Of a stretch of DNA of 64,000 nt, positions 18,108-26,239 are shown in pieces; within the stretch, counting starts at the first letter, position 1, and each line of letters starts with the position of its first letter. A program made the translations under genes and the position numbers. Source of the DNA: CAXBCP01 sp963974055 (GTDB lineage: Bacteria > Pseudomonadota > Alphaproteobacteria > MPNO01 > UBA830); NCBI GenBank assembly GCA_963974055.1, contig CAXBCP010000001.1, positions 1 to 64,000 on the forward strand, written 5' to 3'. The notes beneath the pieces are model-generated. The model was not told the DNA's origin. It worked only from the letters and a program-made list of their open reading frames with translations, and searched no databases.

Positions 18108-18716
18108 TCAGAAGCAGACGGTGCTCAGCTTTACCAGCTCGGCCAGCGATCCCGCCGCCATCTTTTCCATGACCTTCGCGCGGTGCGCTTCGACGGTCTT
18201 GGGGCTGATCTCCAGCGCGCGGGCGATTTCCTTGTTCGAATCCCCGCTCGCGACGTGGCCCATGACGACCCGCTCGCGCTCGGTCAGGGTGTCGAACTTG
18301 GCCAAGGTGATCTCGAGCGCCCCGACCGCCCGCCGCCGTTCGCGGTCGGCGGCGATCGCCGTTTCGATCACGTCGAGAAGGGCCTGTTCGTCAACCGGTT
18401 TTTCCAGGAAATCGACCGCGCCCGCTTTCATCGCACGGACCGCCGTGGCGACATCGCCATGGCCGGTCATCACGATCGCCGGTATCGAATATTTGCGTTC
18501 CCGCAGCATCTCCAGGACCTGAATTCCCTGCGGGCCGGGCATCCGCATGTCGGTCAGAACGCAGCCGGGCCGCGCCGGATCGTATTCCTGGAGGAACGCT
18601 TCGCCGGAATCGAACGTCTCGGCGTTCAGTGAAACGGATTCGACCAGCCACGCGATCGATTGCCGAACGGCCGGGTCGTCGTCGAGAATGAATACCGTCG
18701 GTTCCCGTGGAGTCAC
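18108..18716 (-). CDS. FixJ-type response regulator
   Basis: A 202-residue regulator of the FixJ/NarL class. The receiver domain has the acidic triad LDDD, the phosphoacceptor Asp56 in LTDMRMPG, the Thr in VMTGHGD and the Lys in FLEKPV. A LuxR-type helix-turn-helix follows, with LTERERVVMGHVASGDSNKEIA and SPKTVEAHRAKVM. The start codon is GTG at 18716. It is the probable partner of the multi-PAS kinase downstream. It is divergent from the receiver-only gene at 19008, with 291 bp of AT-richer DNA between them that likely holds both promoters. Confidence 0.94.
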   Translation of the reverse strand: MTPREPTVFILDDDPAVRQSIAWLVESVSLNAETFDSGEAFLQEYDPARPGCVLTDMRMPGPQGIQVLEMLRERKYSIPAIVMTGHGDVATAVRAMKAGAVDFLEKPVDEQALLDVIETAIAADRERRRAVGALEITLAKFDTLTERERVVMGHVASGDSNKEIARALEISPKTVEAHRAKVMEKMAAGSLAELVKLSTVCF

Positions 18717-19007
18717 AATGTTTCCATCTTTTTATTTCTCCACCTGCTTTTGCTGCCCGGAATTCTGCCCTGTCCCGGTTCGTATTTTTCTGATCGCTAC
18801 ATAAATCGCCACGAGGACGTGCCATACGTTCACTTTAACGCAAAAATGCTTCGCACCGAAACTAGGGAAAACCCTATGGCGGATAGGCAATCGTCCGAAT
18901 GGTGCAACCGGGGGTTTTAGTACATTCTGTTGATAGTGGCGTTGCGGGTGTTTGGCGGATCGTCTCACTCGATAATTTGGTCGCGATCATTTAGTACCGA
19001 GGGTAAA

Positions 19008-19463
19008 ATGGACACCGGAATTGGAAGTCACCAACCTGCCGGCAGGGGCGTTGCGCTCATCCTGCAGGACGATCCGTCGCAGGCCGTTCTCGCCGAGGCA
19101 GTCTCGATGGAATTCGGCTACGAACCTCTGATCATTAACCAGGCGCGGCATCTCTATACGGCGCAGCATTCGATCAATCCGGCGTTGATCGTCCTCGATC
19201 TCTACATGGACGAACTCGATGGCATCGAGATTACGCGGTCGCTCATCTCCGCACGCAGCCATGCAGACGTCATCATGACGATTACCGGCGACGCGGTCGC
19301 CAGCCGTGCCGCGGCCGCGATGGCGGACCGGGCCGGCCTGTTCCGCTTGGTTCCGGTGGTGTCGCCGATCGACGCGCCGGCCCTGCGCGCGGCATTCGAG
19401 GTTCTGACGAGCCCGTGCCAGGACAATATTCAATCTCTTGGTCAATCGAGACACAACGGTTAG
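19008..19463 (+). CDS. Stand-alone degenerate receiver-domain protein
   Basis: A 151-residue single-domain receiver. The acidic pair D21-D22 (LILQDDPS) and a phosphoacceptor candidate Asp64 (IVLDLYMDELDG) are present, and Thr93 is in TITGD. The normally invariant lysine of the KP motif is replaced by Ser119 (VVSPID). The start follows GAGGGTAAA. It is divergent from the FixJ/FixL-like pair and may act as a phosphate sink, an anti-adaptor like FixT-type inhibitors, or a phosphorylation-independent partner; this is inference. No output domain is present. Confidence 0.85.
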   Translation: MDTGIGSHQPAGRGVALILQDDPSQAVLAEAVSMEFGYEPLIINQARHLYTAQHSINPALIVLDLYMDELDGIEITRSLISARSHADVIMTITGDAVASRAAAAMADRAGLFRLVPVVSPIDAPALRAAFEVLTSPCQDNIQSLGQSRHNG

Positions 19464-19916
19464 GCCGCTCTGCGTGCGCTATCGGTTCCGGCAGGCCGTT
19501 TATGCGGGGACCGACGGATTATCCGGCGCGACATGCAGAAGATCTGTGGACGGAACAAACGAAATTGCCGTTGGGGTATGCGGATATTCGGGGGTAAGCG
19601 GCAGCGTATCTGCCGTTCCGGCCGACCGGCGTTGCCCTGTTACAGAATAACGGCGATTGAGGCGGACATTAACCGACCGTGACGGTTCGCCCGGTGCCCG
19701 GTATCGAGACCCCCTGTCGATACCGGGCTTTTTTTGCTTTCGGCATTTCCGCGGCCGGCGTTTTTCGCATACGTCCACCCGTCCGGAGGGTCGGTCGTGA
19801 AGACCCGTCTTGACGTCCCCCACGATTTGAGCGACGAGGTATGGCCGCGCCCGGTCAATGATCGGCCCGCGGATGCAGGCCGGACAATCCGCGAAATCGA
19901 ACGGGAGTTGATCGCC
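19464..19916. other. Long non-coding stretch with an internal terminator
   Basis: These 453 bases have no convincing gene. Short open frames cross it without ribosome-binding sites. It contains a small hairpin (cggcag...ctgccg near 19600) and a strong terminator at 19697-19735. That terminator lies more than 230 bases past the receiver gene, so either that gene has a long 3' untranslated region or a small RNA ends here. Confidence 0.5.
19697..19735 (+). terminator. Strong rho-independent terminator
   Basis: cccggtatcga and tcgataccggg form a perfect 11-bp stem with a 9-base loop, followed by c and seven T residues. It works only in the plus direction. Confidence 0.9.
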
Positions 19917-20309
19917 ATGACCGAAACCGAAATCCGCAACCGCAATATCGTCGAAACGGTCTGCCAGGCCTTCAACGATCACGACGCCGACGGCATTCTC
20001 GCGCATTTCGCCGACGATGCGGTGTGGCTCCTGTCGCGGGGCGCCCCGCCCGACGGGGTCACGCTGCGCGGCAAGGCCGAAATCCGCGCCATGCTCGACC
20101 GGCGGTTTTCGTCCATTCCCGACATGGCATGGGAAATCCACAGCCACTGGGCGGGCGGCGACCGGGCCTGTTCCGAATGGACCGTCACCGGCACCGAGGC
20201 CAATGGCGAGCGTCTCGAATGGCTCAGCTGCGATTTGTGGCGGCTCGATGCCGACGGCCGGGTGGTGCGCAAGGACACCTACTGGAAGTATGCCGGCGGC
20301 GAGAGCTGA
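19917..20309 (+). CDS. SnoaL/NTF2-like nuclear transport factor-fold protein
   Basis: A 130-residue NTF2-like protein of the SnoaL/ketosteroid-isomerase-like type. The fold is indicated by VETVCQAFNDHDADGILAHF, the DDAVW strand, LRGKAEIRAML, and a C-terminal strand with GRVVRKDTYWKY. Members act as small-molecule isomerases, hydrolases or binding proteins, and the substrate is not evident. The ATG at 19917 is preceded by GGGAG. It is followed after 10 bases by the 20320 gene, so they are co-transcribed. Confidence 0.8.
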   Translation: MTETEIRNRNIVETVCQAFNDHDADGILAHFADDAVWLLSRGAPPDGVTLRGKAEIRAMLDRRFSSIPDMAWEIHSHWAGGDRACSEWTVTGTEANGERLEWLSCDLWRLDADGRVVRKDTYWKYAGGES

Positions 20310-20319
20310 GGCGCGCCGC

Positions 20320-20787
20320 ATGTTCAACGTAGGAGACAAGGTGCGCAACGTCGCGGCCAACGTGGTCGGGATCGTTGTCGAGGTCGACGGCGACCGGGTG
20401 TATTTCGAACAGGACAACGGCGCGGAGGTCGATTTCCCGGCAGCATCCCTGGTGCTCGAGACCGATTTCCAGACCAGCCACGCCGATCCCCTGCCGGGCG
20501 ATGCCGCTGCGCCGGACGCCGATGAAGGCGCTTGCGCCGCAGTGCTCGCCGAGCTCTATCCGGCGGTGATGGAAATCGGCGAGGCGGCCTATGCCGGCGT
20601 GAAACGCGTGCCCGGCGTTGTCGTCAAAGGCTGGCCGTCGCTCAGCGCCGCGCAGAAACTGGGAATTATCGCAACCGCAACCGGGGTGCCCGCCGCCGAC
20701 TGGATCGAAGCCGCCCGGCCCGGCGGCCGCACCAAGATCGGCCCCCTGCAGCTCTCCGTCCTGGCGGCGCGCGCCGGGAAAAAGTAA
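20320..20787 (+). CDS. Hypothetical protein with an N-terminal beta-rich domain
   Basis: A 155-residue cytoplasmic protein that I do not recognise. Residues 1-47 (FNVGDKVRNVAANVVGIVVE, ending near AASLVLE) look like a small SH3-like beta barrel of the KOW/CarD-like kind. An acidic Ala/Asp-rich linker follows, then a C-terminal region with WPSLSAAQKLGIIATATGVP and TKIGPLQLSVLAARAG. It is coupled to the NTF2-like gene and convergent with holA. The role is unknown. Confidence 0.65.
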   Translation: MFNVGDKVRNVAANVVGIVVEVDGDRVYFEQDNGAEVDFPAASLVLETDFQTSHADPLPGDAAAPDADEGACAAVLAELYPAVMEIGEAAYAGVKRVPGVVVKGWPSLSAAQKLGIIATATGVPAADWIEAARPGGRTKIGPLQLSVLAARAGKK

Positions 20788-20812
20788 GCGCGGTTTCCGA
20801 ACGACCTGCCGT

Positions 20813-21841
20813 CTATCGCGGTACTTTCGCGCCCGCCATGGCGGCAAGCCGCATCAGGGCGCGTTCGCAGACCGCGTCGTCGGGCATGCCGGTGGACTTG
20901 CAGTCGATCTCCGCCTGGATCAGTTCGGCCCGGGCGCGGCTCAGCGTTTGCGGCCGCCAGCGCTGGATCTGGCTGCGGAAACTGTTCTGCTGCTTGAAGA
21001 ATACCGGCGGGCGCAGGCCCTTCATCGCAGTGTCCGGGCTGGCCCCGGCGGCCATGGCGGATACCGCTTCCTCTATGCGCGAAAGGTGGCGGCTGGCGGC
21101 GCGCAGGATGGCGATCGCGGCGACGCCTTCGAACCGGGCGCGGGCGAGCGCCACGGTCAGGCCCTTCAGGTTGCCGCCGGTCGAAGCATAGACCACGTCG
21201 TCCAGCGTGACCGCGGCGGCATCGCCGATCACCGCCTGGGCGTCTTCGAGCGTTATCTCCGACTGCCCGGCGGCATAGAGGGTCAGTTTTTCCAGTTCCA
21301 TCCGGCTGACCATACGGTCGGATCCCAGATTGCCGGCGATCCACGTCACCACGTCGCGGCCCGCCTGCAGGCCGGCATCGGCAAGCGATTTACGGACAAG
21401 ATCGTCCAGCCCCGCGCCTTCGTCCATGTAGCAAGCGATGGCGGCGGTGCCGTCGGACTTTTCGAACAGGGCGCGCAGTTTCGACCGCGGGTTCAGGTCC
21501 CCGGCCTCGACGATCATCAGCGCGCCGCCTTCTGCCGCGATCGCGTCTGCCGCCGCGCCGGCGACGGCATCGGTGGCATCGCGCAGGCGCACCACGCGGC
21601 GGCCGCCCATCATCGACATCGCGCAGGCTTCGTCGGTCAGCCGCGACGGTTCGTCTTTCAGGGCGGCGGGCGTGAATTCGACGATGTTGAACGGATCGGT
21701 CAGGCTGCCGGCGACCGCCCTGGCGGCGCTTTCGGCGCGTTCGCGGACCAGTCCGAGGTCCGGCCCGTAAATCAGGATGGCGCGGATGTCGTCGGGCGGG
21801 GCGGCGGCGAAGGCTTCGGCGCGGGCGGGGGGAACTTTCAT
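20813..21841 (-). CDS. holA: DNA polymerase III subunit delta
   Basis: The 342-residue delta subunit of the clamp loader, which opens the beta sliding clamp. The N-terminal AAA+-like domain contains RAILIYGPDLGLVRERAE; degenerate nucleotide motifs are normal for delta. The EAGDLNPRSKLRALFE region and the C-terminal collar domain with KGLRPPVFFKQQNSFRSQ follow, the latter being a family signature. The start was set at MKVPP (21841), since the upstream frame is low-complexity and overlaps nothing useful. It lies directly downstream of lptE in the leuS-lptE-holA order seen in many Alphaproteobacteria. Confidence 0.94.
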   Translation of the reverse strand: MKVPPARAEAFAAAPPDDIRAILIYGPDLGLVRERAESAARAVAGSLTDPFNIVEFTPAALKDEPSRLTDEACAMSMMGGRRVVRLRDATDAVAGAAADAIAAEGGALMIVEAGDLNPRSKLRALFEKSDGTAAIACYMDEGAGLDDLVRKSLADAGLQAGRDVVTWIAGNLGSDRMVSRMELEKLTLYAAGQSEITLEDAQAVIGDAAAVTLDDVVYASTGGNLKGLTVALARARFEGVAAIAILRAASRHLSRIEEAVSAMAAGASPDTAMKGLRPPVFFKQQNSFRSQIQRWRPQTLSRARAELIQAEIDCKSTGMPDDAVCERALMRLAAMAGAKVPR

Positions 21842-21872
21842 GGCAAAACCATCCGTCGGCGGCGCACCGCGT

Positions 21873-22403
21873 CTAGCGGGGTGCCGGCGCCCTGCCGCCG
21901 GTCTGCACCAGCCAGACCGATAACCGCTGCTTGATCCCGGAGGCAAGCTGCTGCACGGCGCGGCGGCGCGCGTCTTCGCGGGCGCTCAGCGTCGCGAAGT
22001 CGGATGTCAGGATGTTGTAGCTGTTGACCGACCGGACGCTGTTCGAGAACAGCTTCGCGCCGCCGGTGCGTGACGTCACGGTGAAGTTCGCGGTCAGGAT
22101 CAGGTTGGCGCGGGTCGCGGTTTCGTCCTTGCGGATCGCAAGGTCCTGCAGGGATTCGTTCAATGTAACCGCCAGCGCGAACCGTGCCGGTACCGTCGCC
22201 CCGCGCGGATGCATCTGCTGCATCAATTGGTTGCGCAGCATCTGGCCGGTGCGGTCGGCGATCAGCCCGATATCGACGGTGGCCAGCGCCGCGCCGGACG
22301 CGATCGACCGCTCGCCGTGGATCGGCTGGAAACCGCATCCCGCAGCCGTCAGGGCCATCGCGGCCGTCAGCGCGAATATCCGCAGACGCCTAGTGAATGA
22401 CAT
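21873..22403 (-). CDS. lptE: LPS-assembly lipoprotein LptE
   Basis: A 176-residue outer-membrane lipoprotein that plugs LptD and helps insert lipopolysaccharide. The signal peptide ends in the lipobox LTAAGC, followed by GFQPIHG, a common LptE start of the mature protein. The body contains RTGQMLRNQLMQQM and repeated beta strands (ANLILTANFTVTSRT). The start at 22403 lies inside the 3' end of leuS, overlapping by 14 bases, so translation is coupled. Its place between leuS and holA supports the call. Confidence 0.9.
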   Translation of the reverse strand: MSFTRRLRIFALTAAMALTAAGCGFQPIHGERSIASGAALATVDIGLIADRTGQMLRNQLMQQMHPRGATVPARFALAVTLNESLQDLAIRKDETATRANLILTANFTVTSRTGGAKLFSNSVRSVNSYNILTSDFATLSAREDARRRAVQQLASGIKQRLSVWLVQTGGRAPAPR

Positions 22404-24978
22404 TGATGATCCTGTTCGGGACATAAATGATCTTCTTTATCTCTGCGCCGTCGAGCGCGGCGGTCACCGTGGCCAGCGCCAGGGCGGCTTTTTCGGCCGT
22501 GGCCTGGTCGGCGTCGTGCGGGATTTCGACCGTCCCGCGCATCTTGCCGCGTACCTGGACCGCGAGCTTGACCGTATCCTGCACCAGCAGGCTTTCATCC
22601 GCCACCGGCCACGGAGAATCGGCGACCAGCGTGTCGTGGCCGAGCATCCGCCACAGTTCTTCGGCGAGATGCGGCATCATCGGCCCGATCAGCAGGGTCA
22701 CGGTTTCCAGTCCTTCGCGCAGCGCGCCGCCGTCGGTTGCCGGGTCGATGTCCGACAGTGCATTGACCAGTTCGTGGACGCGCGCGACCGAGCGGTTGAA
22801 ATGAAACGCTTCGAGATCCTCCGTCACGCCGGCGATGGCGGCATGAACCGCCCGGCGCGCGTCGGATGTTCCCGGGTCCGAACCGGGCGGCGGCAGGGTT
22901 GCGGCGTTCGCCGCCGCCAGCCGCCACAGCCGGTTGGAAAACCGCCACGCTCCCGTGATACCGGACTCGGTCCAGTCGAGATCGCGTTCCGGCGGGCTGT
23001 CCGACAGCATGAACCAGCGCGCGGTGTCGGCGCCATAGGTGCTGATGATGTCTTCGGGGTCGATGACGTTCTTTTTCGACTTCGACATTTTTTCCGAGCG
23101 GCCGACGGTGACCGTCTCGCGGGTTTCGGCATGAACGAAATTGTCGCCGTGGCCCTGCAGGACGTCGGCGGGTTCGACCCAGGCGCCCGATTCCGTTTTA
23201 TAGGTTTCGTGGCAGATCATGCCCTGGGTGAACAGCCCGGCAAACGGTTCGTCCATCCCGGCATGTCCGGTTTTCTTCATCGCCCGCATGAAGAACCGCG
23301 AATACAGCAAATGCAGGATCGCGTGTTCGATGCCGCCGATATACTGGTCGACCGGCAACCAGTAATCGGCCGCCGCGCGGTCGGTCGGCGTGTCGGCGTG
23401 CGGCGACGCGAAGCGGGCGAAATACCACGACGAATCGACGAATGTGTCGAATGTGTCGGTTTCGCGCGTCGCCGGCTTGCCGCAGGACGGGCAGTCGACG
23501 TTTTTCCAGGTTTCGTGCCGGTCCAGCGGATTGCCCGGCCGGTCGAAAGACACGTCGTCTGGGAGCACCACGGGGAGGTCCGCCTCGGGCACCGGCACGC
23601 CGCCGCAATCGGCGCAGTGGATGATCGGGATCGGGCAGCCCCAGTAGCGCTGGCGCGAAATGCCCCAGTCGCGCAGGCGGAAATTCACTTCGCGCTTTCC
23701 TGCGCCCGCGGCTTCGATGCGTCCGGCGATTTCCGCCTTGGCCGCGTCGATGTCCATCCCGTCGAGGAAAGCGGAATTCGCCAGTTTGCCGGGACCGGAA
23801 TAGGCTTCGTTTTCCACCGTGAACGCGGCATCGTCTTCGGGCACGACCACGGGCAGCACGTCGAGCCCGTACTTGCGCGCGAAGTCCAGGTCGCGCTGGT
23901 CGTGTGCGGGACAGCCGAAGATCGCGCCGGTGCCGTATTCCATCAGGATGAAATTGGCGACATAGACCGGCAGCGTCCGACCGTCGATAAACGGGTGTTT
24001 TACGCGCAGCCCGGTATCGAAACCGACCTTTTCGGCTTTCTCGATGGCGGCCTCGGACGTGCCCAGGCGGCCGCATTCCTCGATAAACGCCGCCAGGGCC
24101 GGATTGCCGCCCTCGCCTTCCGCTGCCAGTTCGCCGGCCAGCGGGTGTTCCGGCGATATCGCGCAGAAGCTAGCGCCGAAAATGGTGTCCGGCCGGGTGG
24201 TGTAGACCTCCAGCCGGTCTTCGCGGTTTTCCATCTCGAACGAAATCCGCAGCCCTTCCGACCGGCCGATCCAGTTGGCCTGCATCAGGCGCACTTTTTC
24301 GGGCCAGCGGTCCAGGCTGTCCAGCGCGTCCAGCAGGTCCTGGGCGTAATCGGTGATGCGGAAGAACCATTGCGACAGCCGGCGTTTTTCGACCGGCGCG
24401 CCCGACCGCCAGCCGCAGCCGTCGATCACCTGTTCGTTGGCCAGCACGGTCTGGTCCACAGGGTCCCAGTTGACCCAGCCTTCGCGCTGGTAGATCAGCC
24501 CGGCCGCCACGAAATCGAGAAACATCTTCTGTTCGTGGCGGTAATAGTCCGGATGGCAGGTCGCGATCTCGCGGCTCCAGTCGATCGACAGCCCCATCAG
24601 TTTGAGCTGGCGGCGCATGGTGTCGATATTGGCGTAGGTCCATTCCGCGGGGTGGACCTTCTTTTCCATCGCGGCGTTTTCGGCGGGCATGCCGAACGCG
24701 TCCCAGCCCATCGGGTGCAGCACGTTGAAGCCGCGCGCCCGCTTGTAGCGCGCCACGACGTCGCCCATCGTGTAGTTGCGCACGTGTCCCATGTGGATGC
24801 GCCCGGACGGATAGGGAAACATTTCCAGCACGTAATATTTGGGCAGGTCCGGGTTTTCGACTGCGGCGAAACAATTGCCGTCGTCCCAGGCGGCCTGCCA
24901 GCGGGCCTCGGCATCCTTGAAGGCGTAACGGGCCGTATGATGGGAGGGAGCGTCGTTTTCGGTCGGGGTGGTCGGCAT
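22390..24978 (-). CDS. leuS: Leucyl-tRNA synthetase
   Basis: Class I aminoacyl-tRNA synthetase of 862 residues that charges tRNA-Leu. The HIGH-type motif is in YPSGRIHMGHVRNYT and the KMSKS motif in SEKMSKSKKNV. The CP1 editing domain has the conserved TTRPDTIFGA segment and GTGAIFGCPAHDQRD. An LRDWGISRQRYWGCPIP zinc-region segment and a C-terminal anticodon-binding domain follow. The start at MPTTPTEND was chosen because the upstream extension is not conserved in character. It heads the leuS-lptE-holA operon. Confidence 0.97.
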   Translation of the reverse strand: MPTTPTENDAPSHHTARYAFKDAEARWQAAWDDGNCFAAVENPDLPKYYVLEMFPYPSGRIHMGHVRNYTMGDVVARYKRARGFNVLHPMGWDAFGMPAENAAMEKKVHPAEWTYANIDTMRRQLKLMGLSIDWSREIATCHPDYYRHEQKMFLDFVAAGLIYQREGWVNWDPVDQTVLANEQVIDGCGWRSGAPVEKRRLSQWFFRITDYAQDLLDALDSLDRWPEKVRLMQANWIGRSEGLRISFEMENREDRLEVYTTRPDTIFGASFCAISPEHPLAGELAAEGEGGNPALAAFIEECGRLGTSEAAIEKAEKVGFDTGLRVKHPFIDGRTLPVYVANFILMEYGTGAIFGCPAHDQRDLDFARKYGLDVLPVVVPEDDAAFTVENEAYSGPGKLANSAFLDGMDIDAAKAEIAGRIEAAGAGKREVNFRLRDWGISRQRYWGCPIPIIHCADCGGVPVPEADLPVVLPDDVSFDRPGNPLDRHETWKNVDCPSCGKPATRETDTFDTFVDSSWYFARFASPHADTPTDRAAADYWLPVDQYIGGIEHAILHLLYSRFFMRAMKKTGHAGMDEPFAGLFTQGMICHETYKTESGAWVEPADVLQGHGDNFVHAETRETVTVGRSEKMSKSKKNVIDPEDIISTYGADTARWFMLSDSPPERDLDWTESGITGAWRFSNRLWRLAAANAATLPPPGSDPGTSDARRAVHAAIAGVTEDLEAFHFNRSVARVHELVNALSDIDPATDGGALREGLETVTLLIGPMMPHLAEELWRMLGHDTLVADSPWPVADESLLVQDTVKLAVQVRGKMRGTVEIPHDADQATAEKAALALATVTAALDGAEIKKIIYVPNRIINVIH

Positions 24979-25156
24979 TTGGGCGGGCTTCCCGGTATAG
25001 AACAATGGCGTGCAGGACGTTGGCATGCAGGACGGTGGCGATGAATACAGCGGCATTACAGACCGACGCCGCCACCGGTCCGCCTTATACGAGAATTTCC
25101 CGCCTATTCAAACCGTCGCCGGTATTGTCGGGCCGGTTTCCGGCCCGGCCGGCCGA

Positions 25157-25753
25157 TTAGTTGCTGGTGTCTGCCCGCGCTGCGAAGCGCAACTGGCGCG
25201 CCCGGTTCAGGATTTCATTCTCGAGATTGACCGACGTTTCTTTTTTGACGTTGGCGTCGGTCCACCGGTCGCCGTTCCGGTTCTGGCGGAATACGGCGAC
25301 ACGGACTCCGTCGGCCCGAAGCTGCCGGTCTAGAATATAGACGTTCATCTTGAACCGTTCGGCCGGTGTTTCGGGCGGCGTATACCAGTCGGTGATAATG
25401 ACGCCGCCGAACGGGTCCGCCGAGGCGAGCGGCATGAAGGAGATCGTGTCGAGCGAGGCGCGCCACAGGTAGTTGTTTACGCCGATGCCGCCGCCGCCGC
25501 CGCCGGCGGCGCCGCCCCTCTGGTCGCTGCCGAAAAGCCCGAAAACATCAATGCCCTTGCCGTCGCCACCGAAAATGGAACTGTCGGGATTGTTGTACCC
25601 GCGGTTCGACTGCCCGGGTTCCGGGGTTGCCGGATCGTCCACCGGCGGGATGGCGCCCTCGCACCCGGCAAGCGCCAGGCCGCCGGCAAGCGCGAAGACG
25701 GCGCCGAGGCGTTTGATGCCTGCGATTCTGCCGATCGGATTTCTTGTCTTCAT
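25157..25753 (-). CDS. DUF3576 lipoprotein
   Basis: A 198-residue predicted outer-membrane lipoprotein with the lipobox ALAGC. The mature region has a Gly-rich patch (AAGGGGGGIGVNNYLW) and the family core with SLDTISFMPLASADPFGG, IITDWYTPP, and a C-terminal ENEILNRARQLR. DUF3576 proteins are conserved upstream of leuS in many Alphaproteobacteria, as here; their role is unknown but likely in the envelope. Starts at 25753 and 25762 are both possible. Confidence 0.88.
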   Translation of the reverse strand: MKTRNPIGRIAGIKRLGAVFALAGGLALAGCEGAIPPVDDPATPEPGQSNRGYNNPDSSIFGGDGKGIDVFGLFGSDQRGGAAGGGGGGIGVNNYLWRASLDTISFMPLASADPFGGVIITDWYTPPETPAERFKMNVYILDRQLRADGVRVAVFRQNRNGDRWTDANVKKETSVNLENEILNRARQLRFAARADTSN

Positions 25754-26239
25754 ACCTGTCATCTTATCGTCCCTGACCGTTCGCCACAGCCCGTCACGCA
25801 CCTGGCCACAAGATATTCAAAGAAAACAGATATCACACAGGCGCGCCAGTAAATCTGCTGCGTATATGTAAGCATCGCCGGCATTAACTGCAATATCCCC
25901 TTTCCGGACGGCGGTCCGGGCGTTCGGGGCGGGAAAACGTCGCCTGCAGCATGCGGCATGACCACTGTGTTGCGAAAGCCGCACCCACCGACCGTGAACG
26001 GATGGATTTCTTGTCTGTTCAAGGACTTACCGGCTGTGTCAAATTTATCACAGCACTGCACTTTTTTTGTCACAGTCCGCTCATTTTATTGAAATTGTTA
26101 ATGATTGTCCGTAAAAACCGAGCGTGCTTAACCGAACCGGGCGGTTGTCTGCGTTTGTTTGAGCTACAAGGCAAAAGCGTCGGTGCCCCGTGCACAGCGC
26201 GCGGATGCACAACCTGACTATTTCCTTTGGAGGGGAATT
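25754..26239. other. AT-richer leader region of the porin gene
   Basis: These 486 bases hold no convincing gene. The half nearest the porin is clearly richer in A and T than its surroundings. It probably contains the promoter of the DUF3576 gene on one side and a long leader for the porin on the other. Confidence 0.5.
26089..26117 (+). promoter_or_regulatory. Candidate sigma-70 promoter of the porin gene
   Basis: ttgaaa (26089-26094) and taaaaa (26112-26117) are separated by 17 bases in the AT-rich stretch, giving 5 of 6 and 4 of 6 matches. This would leave a leader of about 115 bases before the porin start. Confidence 0.4.

Noticed and set aside
22024..25044. About 1000-codon plus-strand open frame opposite leuS
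   Set aside because: It covers leuS and lptE in antisense. The minus strand has all the leucyl-tRNA synthetase motifs; the plus frame shows only codon-bias shadow composition.
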